Assembly (NCBI GenBank): GCA_001804045.1 | Contig: MHFD01000035.1 | Location: 8,819-23,036 of the forward strand | Direction of reading: 5' to 3' | DNA: 14,218 nt | Source: Omnitrophica bacterium RBG_13_46_9 | GTDB lineage: Bacteria; Omnitrophota; Gorgyraeia; JABMRN01; RBG-13-46-9 | Shown here: positions 1 through 6,927 of the stretch, piece after piece | Layout: every line of letters begins with the position of its first letter | Position numbering within the stretch: position 1 is the stretch's first letter | The notes under the pieces: model-generated | Databases searched by the model: none | Told to the model about the DNA's origin: nothing | The model's input: the letters and a program-made list of their open reading frames with translations, nothing else | Translations under genes and position numbers: made by a program

Positions 1-272
1 TTTTATTGATAGACGTGGAAGGGGCTGAGGTTTTGGTCCTGGAAGGCGCGACAGATGTTTTATCCAAGTTAAGACCCATTGTTTTCCTCAGCCGTCATCT
101 TCCCAAGATGATTTCGGAATTTGACCATAAGCCGGAAGATGTCACCGATATATTTTCTTCCCTGGGATTTCAGTCCCATCTTATTTCCGTTGACCATGAG
201 GAACACTGGGTCTTTTGGGACCCTAAGCTGATGAGGACTCCGGCAATTGAAGCCGCAAAGAACGACAGCTAG
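1..272 (+). CDS. FkbM-family methyltransferase, C-terminal fragment (5' end outside window)
   Basis: This is the last 89 codons of a gene that begins before the window; the reading frame starts at base 3 and ends at TAG 270-272. The first visible residues, LLIDVEGAEVLVLEGA, match the (K)IDVEGaE...LkGa motif of FkbM-type SAM-dependent O-methyltransferases, in which this acidic segment lies near the active site. It is followed by the usual short RP-hydrophobic strand (RPIVFLSRH) and a C-terminal beta-rich tail. The family normally has an acidic residue in that strand (VVELH-like); here it reads FLSRH, a mild deviation. Family members O-methylate sugars or other small molecules, and in polysaccharide loci are thought to methylate glycans. 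The SAM-binding half is not visible, so activity cannot be judged. The next gene's ribosome binding site overlaps the stop region, suggesting one operon. Confidence 0.8.
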   Translation, partial: LLIDVEGAEVLVLEGATDVLSKLRPIVFLSRHLPKMISEFDHKPEDVTDIFSSLGFQSHLISVDHEEHWVFWDPKLMRTPAIEAAKNDS

Positions 273-278
273 GGAGGG
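271..278 (+). promoter_or_regulatory. Ribosome binding site deciding the ATG at 286
   Basis: AGGGAGGG lies 7 bases before ATG 286 and overlaps the stop codon of the preceding gene. It favours ATG 286 over the in-frame TTG at 247, which would overlap the upstream gene. Confidence 0.7.
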
Positions 279-285
279 CTTGCGC

Positions 286-1266
286 ATGCCTCTGTCTGAA
301 ACAAAGGATTTTGCGTATCAGATAAACGATGTGACCTTCTTCACGGTCCCAAAACCTTTTGAAGGGGGTATCAGTATTATCCAGAGAAACGCTATTAGAA
401 GCTGGATCGAGCTGGGCGCGGAAATAATTTTATGCGGAGATGAGCCGGGAGTTAAAGAGACCGCTTCCGAATACAGAATAAAACATATCCGGAACATAGA
501 CCGCAATGAATACGGCACCCCTTTTCTTAACAGTGTGTTCGAGAAAGCAAAAGAGGCATCCGACAGAAAATTATTATGTTATGTTAATTCGGATATCATA
601 TTTCTGGATGATTTTACAAAAGCGTTAAAATGCGTTGGTTTGAAGAGATTCCTTATGACAGGGCTTAGGTTGAATATATTCCTGAAAGAGCCGGTAGATT
701 TTAGCTTTCCTAAGTGGGGAGAGAGACTTAAAGAATTTGCCGTCGGTAATGGTAAATTCTACGAATGGAAAGGCATAGATTATTTTCTTTTTACAAGGGA
801 TGAAGCTCTGTGCAAGATCCCTCCATTTGTCGTAGGCAGGCCTCCGTGGGATAATTGGTATATCTATAATGCGCGGTTACACAAAATACCTGTTATAGAC
901 TGCACGGGATTTGTAACAGCTATCCACCAGGACCATGATTATCGCCACGTTCCGAAAAGAGAAGAGGGTACCAATTGGGAGGGGCCGGAGGCCGATTACA
1001 ATAGAGGGTTATGCAAAGGCTATATCGCTCTTTCCATAGAAGATGTGGACTATTTACTGTCCGGAACAGGTGCATTAAAGAAAGTCATGGACAGAAAAAG
1101 ACAAAGCGCGTGCTTTTTAAAGATAGGCTTATCTTTTAGGAGAACAGAGAAGTTAAAGGCGTTGTCATACTACTTTAAATCGCTGTTTTACAGGCCGAAT
1201 CTTTCAGCCATAAAAGCGATTTTGAAATTATTCTTGCCTGGTTATTACAAAAAAAGAAACTGGTAA
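286..1266 (+). CDS. GT-A-like putative glycosyltransferase with VNSD motif (uncharacterised family)
   Basis: The protein is 326 residues and soluble, with no signal peptide or clear membrane segment. I infer a GT-A (nucleotide-sugar transferase) fold. The N-terminal part (residues 15-50) alternates beta-strand and helix around VPKPFEGG and IQRNAIRSW, ending in EIILCGDEPG. Residues 99-110 read YVNSDIIFLDDF, where NSD sits where GT2-like enzymes carry the metal-binding DXD. Residues 186-197 (PPWDNWYIYNAR) and 214-219 (HQDHDY) resemble the acceptor-side and late-histidine regions of such enzymes. The C-terminal 90 residues are basic and could contact the membrane. I recognise the general type, often annotated only as hypothetical or as a GT2-like protein, but not a donor or acceptor. 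Its place between an FkbM methyltransferase and a GT2 enzyme supports a role in glycan assembly. Confidence 0.72.
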   Translation: MPLSETKDFAYQINDVTFFTVPKPFEGGISIIQRNAIRSWIELGAEIILCGDEPGVKETASEYRIKHIRNIDRNEYGTPFLNSVFEKAKEASDRKLLCYVNSDIIFLDDFTKALKCVGLKRFLMTGLRLNIFLKEPVDFSFPKWGERLKEFAVGNGKFYEWKGIDYFLFTRDEALCKIPPFVVGRPPWDNWYIYNARLHKIPVIDCTGFVTAIHQDHDYRHVPKREEGTNWEGPEADYNRGLCKGYIALSIEDVDYLLSGTGALKKVMDRKRQSACFLKIGLSFRRTEKLKALSYYFKSLFYRPNLSAIKAILKLFLPGYYKKRNW

Positions 1267-1424
1267 ACTATTATTCATGGCGTTTAATCAGAGTATAAAC
1301 TGAATATGGAGGACGGAAGGAAGACGGCTATCCGTAGCGTATGAAAAATCTATTTTCCTGCGCATGGTACGACGGAATTGCCTTTTGGGCTCCGTAAAAT
1401 ATTTGATTTGAAAGAGGTCTTTAC
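1267..1424. other. 158-base intergenic gap with no clear signal
   Basis: The gap holds two very short open frames (1306-1344, 12 codons; 1341-1397, 18 codons, touching through ATGA). Neither has a convincing ribosome binding site at proper spacing. A weak 5-bp inverted repeat (GTTTA 1282-1286 and TAAAC 1296-1300) lacks a T-run, so no terminator is called. It is one of the longer gaps in an otherwise tight cluster and could hold a promoter or a decayed gene remnant, but I cannot support either. Confidence 0.4.
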
Positions 1425-2390
1425 ATGTCTTTATGCGAAGTCAGGATGCCTGCGTATAAACGTCCGGAACTGTTAAAAAGGGCCATTAAAAGCCTTTTAG
1501 AACAGACTTATAAAAACTGGATTGTCATCGTCATGGACGACTCTCCTATGCAGGAGTGCAGGGCTGTTGTTGAATGTTATAATGATTCCCGCATAATGTA
1601 TAGCCCCAATAAAACCCAGCTTGGCCCGGCACGGAATCTCGACCAGGCATTTCAGTCCGCCGGTTACGTAGGCGGTTCCTATGCGTTTGTATTAGAGGAC
1701 GATAATTATCTATTTCCATGTTTTATCGCGGCCAATATAACGTCTATCAGAGATAATGGCGTAGCTATCGTCCTTAGAAATCAGGATATGAGGTTTGATA
1801 AGGATGGAGAGTCTATGCCGTACAACAAGACAACGATGGGGGATTGGTATTGCCATAAAGTATATGAACCCGCCGAACTCTTTCCGTACCTCTTCTTTCA
1901 TTCCGGGATCTCTAACGGAGGGCTGTTTTGGGATACGGCTAAGATAACGTCCGACCTTCAAATAGGTACTGAAGTGGCTTCTCAGGCGCACCAGGAAAAG
2001 TTCAGATGTCTGCAGCTTACGGATAGGATATGTTTTGAGCCGGAACCTTTGTGTGTTTTTACATTATTTAAAGCCAGGGATGACGCGGTAGAGCCATCCA
2101 AGAGAGCTAAAAGGTTGTATAATCGCACCGAGCAGTCGCTTATTATGTATCTATTGAAAAGATTCGGCCCCAAAATAGTAAAACGCTCAACAGAGATCGC
2201 GGATCAGATGGGCTGTAGATATCAACTGGAACGCCAGCTGATCGACGGCTTCTATCTTTTATATGATTTTAAACGCGTCAGGGGATTGAGGTTTCTGTAT
2301 TTTTTGTCCAAGTCCCTTTTGCGGTACCTGTTATATGGAGATCCTCTCGGGGATTACTATAAGAAGATCCGACATAAAACCCGGGACTGA
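1425..2390 (+). CDS. GT2-family glycosyltransferase
   Basis: This 321-residue protein is a typical inverting GT-A glycosyltransferase of family 2. Residues 8-32 (MPAYKRPELLKRAIKSLLEQ then TYKNW) are the hallmark nucleotide-binding start of GT2, usually written as MPtYNRp...AI.SvL.QTy.nwE. VMDDS at 36-40 supplies the uridine-contacting aspartate, and EDDN at 91-94 is the DXD-type metal and diphosphate site. The N-terminus begins almost directly at the first strand, so the start fits the family. AGAGG at 1413-1417, 7 bases before ATG, is the ribosome binding site. The C-terminal part (about 215-321) is basic and aromatic, suggesting membrane association without a true transmembrane helix. It would transfer one sugar from a nucleotide donor to a lipid-linked intermediate at the cytoplasmic face; donor and acceptor cannot be read from the sequence. 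Confidence 0.88.
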   Translation: MSLCEVRMPAYKRPELLKRAIKSLLEQTYKNWIVIVMDDSPMQECRAVVECYNDSRIMYSPNKTQLGPARNLDQAFQSAGYVGGSYAFVLEDDNYLFPCFIAANITSIRDNGVAIVLRNQDMRFDKDGESMPYNKTTMGDWYCHKVYEPAELFPYLFFHSGISNGGLFWDTAKITSDLQIGTEVASQAHQEKFRCLQLTDRICFEPEPLCVFTLFKARDDAVEPSKRAKRLYNRTEQSLIMYLLKRFGPKIVKRSTEIADQMGCRYQLERQLIDGFYLLYDFKRVRGLRFLYFLSKSLLRYLLYGDPLGDYYKKIRHKTRD

Positions 2391-2424
2391 CTCCTCCAAA
2401 AAATTTGTGTATTAAGGATCTATT

Positions 2425-3381
2425 ATGCATGAAGTGACTTTACAGATAAATCTTTCTCAAGGAGATATTCCGTATGCGCGATTGACGGTGCCTGCCCTGG
2501 TCGGGGCGCATCGCGCAAATGTCGATGAAAAAATAGCCGTGGTAGATTGCTGCCGTCCGCAGAAGACGCAGATTATCGACCCCGATCGCCGATTCCCGGA
2601 GCCTGAATTCAATATACGGGTAAAACAGATTTGTACGATCGCCGAAGAGCTAAAAAAGGAGGGTTATCTCGACAGGATAATATACCTGTGGCCCGACGAT
2701 CCCCTCCTTAAGACGATCTCCCGTAAGTTCATGAGAAACATAATCAAGGAAACTCATGACTGTTGGGGCATAGCTCTTATGCAGTACATAGTGGCTTTGG
2801 AATCCTGCGCCACGCGCTATATTATACACTATGACGGGGATATGCTGTTGTATCAGGCATCGGGTTATGACTGGTCGGTCGAAGCCAAACGATTGATGGA
2901 AAAAGAGCCTTTAGCAGTGGCAGGCAGCCCCCGATCCAGCCCTCCTTTTGGCAGTGAGAAGGAAGAGCTGGAAGCTTTAAAAAAATGCGAAGTCCCTATC
3001 GCGCCCACGGAAGGCGGCTGGCTTGTCTCCTGGTTCGGCACCCGCTGCATATTGTTGGATTTATATAAGTTTAATCGTTATCTCCCGCTCCTTAAAGGCC
3101 GGTACGTTATAGAGGTTTTAACAAGAAAATATTTAAAACGTAGCTACCCGCCTTCTTTCGAACTTTTGATGTTTTACCGGATCGGTGGGTGCGGTGGGAG
3201 AAGAATTACCCTTGGGTCCAGGAAGGCATGGACCCTTCATCCGCCGTATAAATCGGACGGATTTTTGAAGCTACTGCCGCGCATTCTACAGACAGTAAGA
3301 CGCGGCGACGTGCCGGAAGCCCAGAGGGGCCGCGAAAATATCAATTTGTCCGACTGGAAAAATTTTTTGCAGGACTCATAA
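2425..3381 (+). CDS. GT-A-like putative glycosyltransferase with DGD motif (uncharacterised family)
   Basis: The protein is 318 residues and soluble. Residues 1-45 form a strand-rich start (VTLQINLSQGDIPYARLTVP, then a strand ending IAVVDCC), where GT2 enzymes have their first Rossmann-like strands, but the usual NR..L..cl.S motif is absent. Residues 131-143 read RYIIHYDGDMLLY: a hydrophobic strand running into DGD, a good DXD metal-binding candidate. Before it, residues 108-130 (KETHDCWGIALMQYIVALES) resemble the helix that precedes DXD in this fold. The region around residues 193-212 is Gly/Trp rich (TEGGWLVSWFGTRC), plausible for an acceptor pocket. AAGGA at 2414-2418 lies 6 bases from ATG. 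It is flanked by a GT2 enzyme and an FkbM methyltransferase. I infer a glycosyltransferase from the DXD-like motif and context; an unrelated nucleotide-sugar-binding enzyme is possible. Confidence 0.65.
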   Translation: MHEVTLQINLSQGDIPYARLTVPALVGAHRANVDEKIAVVDCCRPQKTQIIDPDRRFPEPEFNIRVKQICTIAEELKKEGYLDRIIYLWPDDPLLKTISRKFMRNIIKETHDCWGIALMQYIVALESCATRYIIHYDGDMLLYQASGYDWSVEAKRLMEKEPLAVAGSPRSSPPFGSEKEELEALKKCEVPIAPTEGGWLVSWFGTRCILLDLYKFNRYLPLLKGRYVIEVLTRKYLKRSYPPSFELLMFYRIGGCGGRRITLGSRKAWTLHPPYKSDGFLKLLPRILQTVRRGDVPEAQRGRENINLSDWKNFLQDS

Positions 3382-3385
3382 TAAG

Positions 3386-4186
3386 ATGATAAGACAAACA
3401 TCCTTAATTAATGCCGTTGTTTCCAGAGTATATCGGTTTGCCGCAATAAGATTGATCGCGAAATGGCTGTTGAAGGGCGTTACGATGAAACAACCTTTTT
3501 ATAACGGCTGGATCTGTTTTGACGCCGTTAAGGACTCTTGGATGTGGTCAGGGCCCATGAGAGGGGATAGCTATGAACGCTGGTTTCAGGACATATTGGT
3601 TAGGCTGGCTGCGGATTACGAGATCTTCGTTGATATAGGTTCGAACATAGGCTGCATGACACTCTCGATATTGTTGAGAAATCCGACTATTAAAGCGGTG
3701 TGCGTAGACGCGTGCCATCGGGCAATGAACTGTCTTAAGGAGTCGATCCATATTAATAAATTGGAGGGGAGAATCGAGACTATCGAAGCAGCCGTGACAG
3801 CCGTAGACGGTGATGTGACTTTTGATGATAGCAAGGGTGTGTTATCCCACATCAATAGTCGCGGCAAAAAGGTAGCCGGCGTTAAATTTTCTAGCTTAGT
3901 CAACAAATATTCCCGCTTTAATAGGTGCCTTGTAAAGATCGATGTCGAAGGCCATGAGACAGTCTTATTGAAACAGCTGCCGGATCTAAGGTATCGGCAC
4001 AATTTGTGTTTAGTGGTCGAACTTCACCCGCGGGGTTATTTGGGGATAGGCGATCCCGAACTTTGCTTGAGGCTTTTAAAAGACTCCGGCGGTATTGTAG
4101 AGAGCATCCAGAATGTACCTTTCGATATAATAGCAAAAGAACCTGTGTACACTTATGAAGTTATGGTAAAGTGGCCCGGACCTTAG
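3386..4186 (+). CDS. FkbM-family SAM-dependent methyltransferase
   Basis: This 266-residue protein is a complete member of the FkbM methyltransferase family. Residues 82-89 (VDIGSNIG) form the glycine-rich SAM-binding loop (motif I). D108 in AVCVDAC sits where the acidic ribose-binding residue is expected. Residues 183-191 (VKIDVEGHE) are the family signature, and VVELHP (210-215) is the following acidic strand. The N-terminus has an amphipathic, basic-hydrophobic stretch (about 11-30) that may bind the membrane. The start is uncertain: ATG 3386 has AGGA 11 bases upstream, while in-frame ATG 3485 (residue 34) has GAAGGG just before it and would remove the amphipathic stretch. FkbM enzymes O-methylate hydroxyls; here the likely substrate is a sugar of the repeat unit, an inference from neighbours. 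Only 4 bases separate it from the preceding gene, so they are co-transcribed. Confidence 0.88.
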   Translation: MIRQTSLINAVVSRVYRFAAIRLIAKWLLKGVTMKQPFYNGWICFDAVKDSWMWSGPMRGDSYERWFQDILVRLAADYEIFVDIGSNIGCMTLSILLRNPTIKAVCVDACHRAMNCLKESIHINKLEGRIETIEAAVTAVDGDVTFDDSKGVLSHINSRGKKVAGVKFSSLVNKYSRFNRCLVKIDVEGHETVLLKQLPDLRYRHNLCLVVELHPRGYLGIGDPELCLRLLKDSGGIVESIQNVPFDIIAKEPVYTYEVMVKWPGP

Positions 4187-4199
4187 TATGGAAACCCGT

Positions 4200-4203
4200 A
4201 GGA
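4200..4203 (+). promoter_or_regulatory. Ribosome binding site favouring ATG 4212 over ATG 4188
   Basis: AGGA lies 8 bases before ATG 4212. No comparable signal precedes the in-frame ATG 4188, which sits one base after the upstream stop codon. Confidence 0.5.
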
Positions 4204-4211
4204 TCGATCGG

Positions 4212-5474
4212 ATGAATGGTAATAAGGCAAAAAGTGTTTGTATAATAACGCCCTCATACGCTGTCTCCAATCCGAGGACCGCTAAAGAAGCCGATGCCCT
4301 GCACCAAGCTGGGTTTAATGTGCGGGTAGTATATTCTCAAGGCAACCTTGAGGATATAAGAAAACTCGATGAGCTGTATCTAAAAGGAAAGCAGTGGAGA
4401 TGGGATTCGGTCAAGTGGTCCCCTTTCAGGGAAAGGGAAAGAATGCTTTATCTCAAATCGTATTTACGCCACAATATATACGAAAGATTTCCATCGTTTC
4501 TTTTGCGGTTCGGCGGTCTCGCGGAGTATGGCGAAGGCAGGATGTATAAAGAACTTGCGGAGCTTGCCGCTTCGGAAAAAGCCGATATTTACATCGGCCA
4601 CTACCCGACAGGTCTTGCTGCCGCGGCATTCGCCGCCTTTCGGTGGCAGGCAAAATTTGCCTATGATATGGAGGACTTCTATGCCGAAGAGAAAATCCCG
4701 TCGCTACAGAAAAAGAGGATCGAGACCATAGAAAGACGCTATTTACCTTATTGTTCTTATGTCACGATAGCGTCGGAACTTTTTGCTGATGAAATAGTCA
4801 GGCGCTACAAAATACCGCCGCCTCTTATTGTTCACAATGTTTTCCCATGGGCGGCAAGGGAAAATATCGATAATAAAATCAAAGATATACGGAAAGACGG
4901 GCTTTCCCTTTATTGGTTTTCCCAGGTTATCGGGGAGCATCGCGGCATCGAAGACGCTATTAAGGCTGCGGGTCTACTCAAAGATAAAGTGCAAATACAT
5001 ATGCGAGGCACTGTATATGGGACGATGAGAAGAAAAATCCTTGCCTTAGCCCACAAATGCGGCGTGAAAGACGCTATATATTTTCATCCCCCTGCAGTAC
5101 CCGAGGAACTGCTTTCTCGCACCGCCGAACATGACGTAGGTCTGGCTTTAGAAGAACCGCTTTGCTGTTTAAACCGCAACCTGTCTATATCCAATAAGAT
5201 TTTTCTGTATCTATTGGCAGGTCTAGCCATAGCCGCTTCCGATACCCTTGGGCAGCGAAACGTTGTATCCAGCTGCCCTGACGCCGGGTTTATATACAAA
5301 TCGGGAGATTATCGGTCGTTAGCGGATAATTTGAATAGATTGATTCAAGACCCGGTAAGGCTTAGGCGATGCAAAGAAGCGTCTCTAACGGCCGCTCATG
5401 AAAGGTGGAATTGGGAGAGGGAAAGCGAGAAATTTGTTGAAAAACTTAAAAACATATTAGAGGTCGGAAGATGA
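4212..5474 (+). CDS. GT4-like glycosyltransferase (GT-B fold)
   Basis: The protein is 420 residues from ATG 4212 (428 from ATG 4188). It has the two-domain look of retaining GT-B enzymes. The N-terminal domain starts with VCIITPSYAVSNPRTAKEAD, followed by LHQAGFNVRVVYS. It also has the segment YDMEDFYAEE (about residues 151-160), typical of sugar transferases that select a phospho-sugar or NDP-sugar in this clan. The linker HNVFPW (about 208-213) is followed by the C-terminal nucleotide-binding domain: LYWFSQVIGEHRGIEDAIKA, then DVGLALEEP and NKIFLYLLAGLAIAASD, the equivalent of the GT4 E-x7-E region. The canonical glutamate pair is not clear, so the call is GT4-like. No signal peptide or membrane span is seen. 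Its stop overlaps the next start (ATGA), implying translational coupling to the next glycosyltransferase. The sugar transferred is unknown. Confidence 0.82.
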   Translation: MNGNKAKSVCIITPSYAVSNPRTAKEADALHQAGFNVRVVYSQGNLEDIRKLDELYLKGKQWRWDSVKWSPFRERERMLYLKSYLRHNIYERFPSFLLRFGGLAEYGEGRMYKELAELAASEKADIYIGHYPTGLAAAAFAAFRWQAKFAYDMEDFYAEEKIPSLQKKRIETIERRYLPYCSYVTIASELFADEIVRRYKIPPPLIVHNVFPWAARENIDNKIKDIRKDGLSLYWFSQVIGEHRGIEDAIKAAGLLKDKVQIHMRGTVYGTMRRKILALAHKCGVKDAIYFHPPAVPEELLSRTAEHDVGLALEEPLCCLNRNLSISNKIFLYLLAGLAIAASDTLGQRNVVSSCPDAGFIYKSGDYRSLADNLNRLIQDPVRLRRCKEASLTAAHERWNWERESEKFVEKLKNILEVGR

Positions 5475-6760
5475 AGAAGGTTATTATCGTTGCGTCGCAG
5501 TTTCCGCCTAACAATTTAACAGCTGTGCATCGCAGCCGCTATTTTGCCATGCATTTGGAAAAATTTGGATGGAAATCAAAGGTGATTTCGGTAGAACCTT
5601 CTTACTATGAGGAAACGCTGGATTATGAGATAGAAGCGTTGGTGCCTCCCGATGTGGAGGTCATTCGAACCAAAGCCATATCTAGCCGGCTATCGCGTAT
5701 TTTCGGAATCGGAGACATCAGCTTAAGAGCGCTTTGGTGTCAATACCGGACGCTTTGTAAAATAGTCAAGCGGGAAAAGGTGGATTTGCTATTTATAACG
5801 ATCCCGCCCAATTATTCCGCGCTGTTAGGCCCTCTTATATTTAAGAAATTTAAGACACCTTACGTAATAGATTATCAGGACCCGTGGGTTTACTCATGGT
5901 ACGGGTCTAAAATACCGTTTAGTAAAGCGTGGTTTTCATATCACCTCGGCTGTCTTTTGGAACCAATAGTCCTGCGGCACGTCAGTCTTATAACCTCCGT
6001 CGCGCCAAGTTACTATGCAGAGACCTTAAAGCGCTATCCATGGATAAGCGATATTCCCCGTGCTGCCATGCCTTTAGGCGCTGAAAAAAAAGATTTCCAA
6101 TATTTGGAAAAATATCCGCGCCCCCCCTATCTCTTTGACCCTCACGATGGATGCTTTCATTTTGTATATGCGGGAAGCATGTTCACTTATACCGTGCAGG
6201 CGCTATTAAAGGGGTTTCTCATTTTTAAAAAATCACACCCTCATATTGCCCAAAAAGTCAAATTTCATTTCATAGGCACAAGCGGCCTCTATATCGATTC
6301 GGCGGCTTCCAGGACGAAACAGATGACGGAGAGATATGATATTTCGGATGCAGTTTGCGAATACCCGACTCGTATCCCTTATATCGATGTGCTCAATCAT
6401 TTGAAACATGCAAGCGCCGTTATTATTTTCGGTTCACAAGAACCTCATTATACACCGTCAAAAGTATTTCAGGCTGTTCTTTCGCGCCGCCCCATAATGG
6501 CGCTTTTGTACGCTAAGAGCACGGCTGTGGATGTTCTAAAGGCCTCTAATGCGGGGATAGTCGTTACTTTTGATGAGAAAAAGCCAGAAAATACATTTAT
6601 AGACGAAATATGCGTAGCGTTATATAGTATAATCAACAGCGTATATTCACCGGAGAAGGTTAATTGGGAGGCATTTAACGCTTACTCTGCGGAAGCGATG
6701 ACAGAAAAACTCGCTTGTGCATTTGATGATCTATTGAAGGGGGAGAAAAGAGAGCACTGA
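5471..6760 (+). CDS. GT4-like glycosyltransferase
   Basis: This 429-residue protein resembles the WbuB/GT4-like branch. It opens with VIIVASQFPPNNLTAVHRSR (residues 4-23), the FPP..... R strand-loop typical of these enzymes. It continues with DLLFITIPPNYSALLG and VIDYQDPWVY (132-141), the donor-domain boundary seen in many cell-surface glycosyltransferases. The C-terminal domain contains FVYAGSMF (231-238) and YTPSKVFQAVLSRRPIMALL (327-346), the region that normally binds the donor nucleotide diphosphate. AGAGG at 5459-5463 lies 7 bases from the start, and the first four bases overlap the previous stop. Within the gene, an A8 run (6084-6091) and a C7 run (6121-6127, encoding residues 217-219 with flanking bases) are possible slippage sites. 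Soluble or peripheral membrane enzyme; sugar specificity unknown. Confidence 0.85.
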   Translation: MKKVIIVASQFPPNNLTAVHRSRYFAMHLEKFGWKSKVISVEPSYYEETLDYEIEALVPPDVEVIRTKAISSRLSRIFGIGDISLRALWCQYRTLCKIVKREKVDLLFITIPPNYSALLGPLIFKKFKTPYVIDYQDPWVYSWYGSKIPFSKAWFSYHLGCLLEPIVLRHVSLITSVAPSYYAETLKRYPWISDIPRAAMPLGAEKKDFQYLEKYPRPPYLFDPHDGCFHFVYAGSMFTYTVQALLKGFLIFKKSHPHIAQKVKFHFIGTSGLYIDSAASRTKQMTERYDISDAVCEYPTRIPYIDVLNHLKHASAVIIFGSQEPHYTPSKVFQAVLSRRPIMALLYAKSTAVDVLKASNAGIVVTFDEKKPENTFIDEICVALYSIINSVYSPEKVNWEAFNAYSAEAMTEKLACAFDDLLKGEKREH

Positions 6761-6787
6761 AAAAGTCTAAAATCAGACAGTGATCTA

Positions 6788-6870
6788 TGATTACAGAGAT
6801 TGATTTAGATTACAGCGATTATTCAATCGATGAGAGAAATCTCCGTGATCTTTTATGATCTGCGTAATCA
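6788..6870. repeat. Imperfect palindromic repeat built from GATTAC-nnn-GATT units
   Basis: Two 33-base arms, 6788-6820 and 6838-6870, are inverted repeats of each other at 22 of 33 positions (24 if G-U pairs are allowed), separated by a 17-base loop. The left arm itself contains two near-identical 13-base units, GATTACAGAGATT (6789-6801) and GATTACAGCGATT (6808-6820), 19 bases apart. The right arm carries two diverged inverted copies (AATCTCCGTGATC, GATCTGCGTAATC). Such structure suggests a mobile or dispersed intergenic repeat rather than a simple terminator: there is no T-run after it. It sits between two glycosyltransferase-type genes in the largest gap of the cluster. Whether other copies exist in the genome cannot be seen here. 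Confidence 0.65.
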
Positions 6871-6905
6871 GAGGACTCCGGATTAAAATTAAGAATTTTT
6901 AGAGA

Positions 6906-6922
6906 AACCTCAAAAAAAGGTT
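6906..6922 (+). promoter_or_regulatory. Small hairpin over the ribosome binding site of the gene at 6928
   Basis: AACCT (6906-6910) pairs with AGGTT (6918-6922), with a 7-base A-rich loop. The right arm overlaps the AAAGG ribosome binding site (6916-6920, 7 bases from ATG). It could tune translation, but a 5-bp stem is weak and may be chance. Confidence 0.25.
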
Positions 6923-6927
6923 GACGG

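Noticed and set aside
1282..1300. Inverted repeat GTTTA/TAAAC as a terminator or operator.
   Set aside because: The stem is only 5 A/T-rich pairs with no T-run; expected by chance.
1306..1397. Two tiny open frames (12 and 18 codons) touching through ATGA in the gap before the GT2 gene.
   Set aside because: They lack ribosome binding sites at usable spacing and have no recognisable protein similarity; random open frames of this size are expected.
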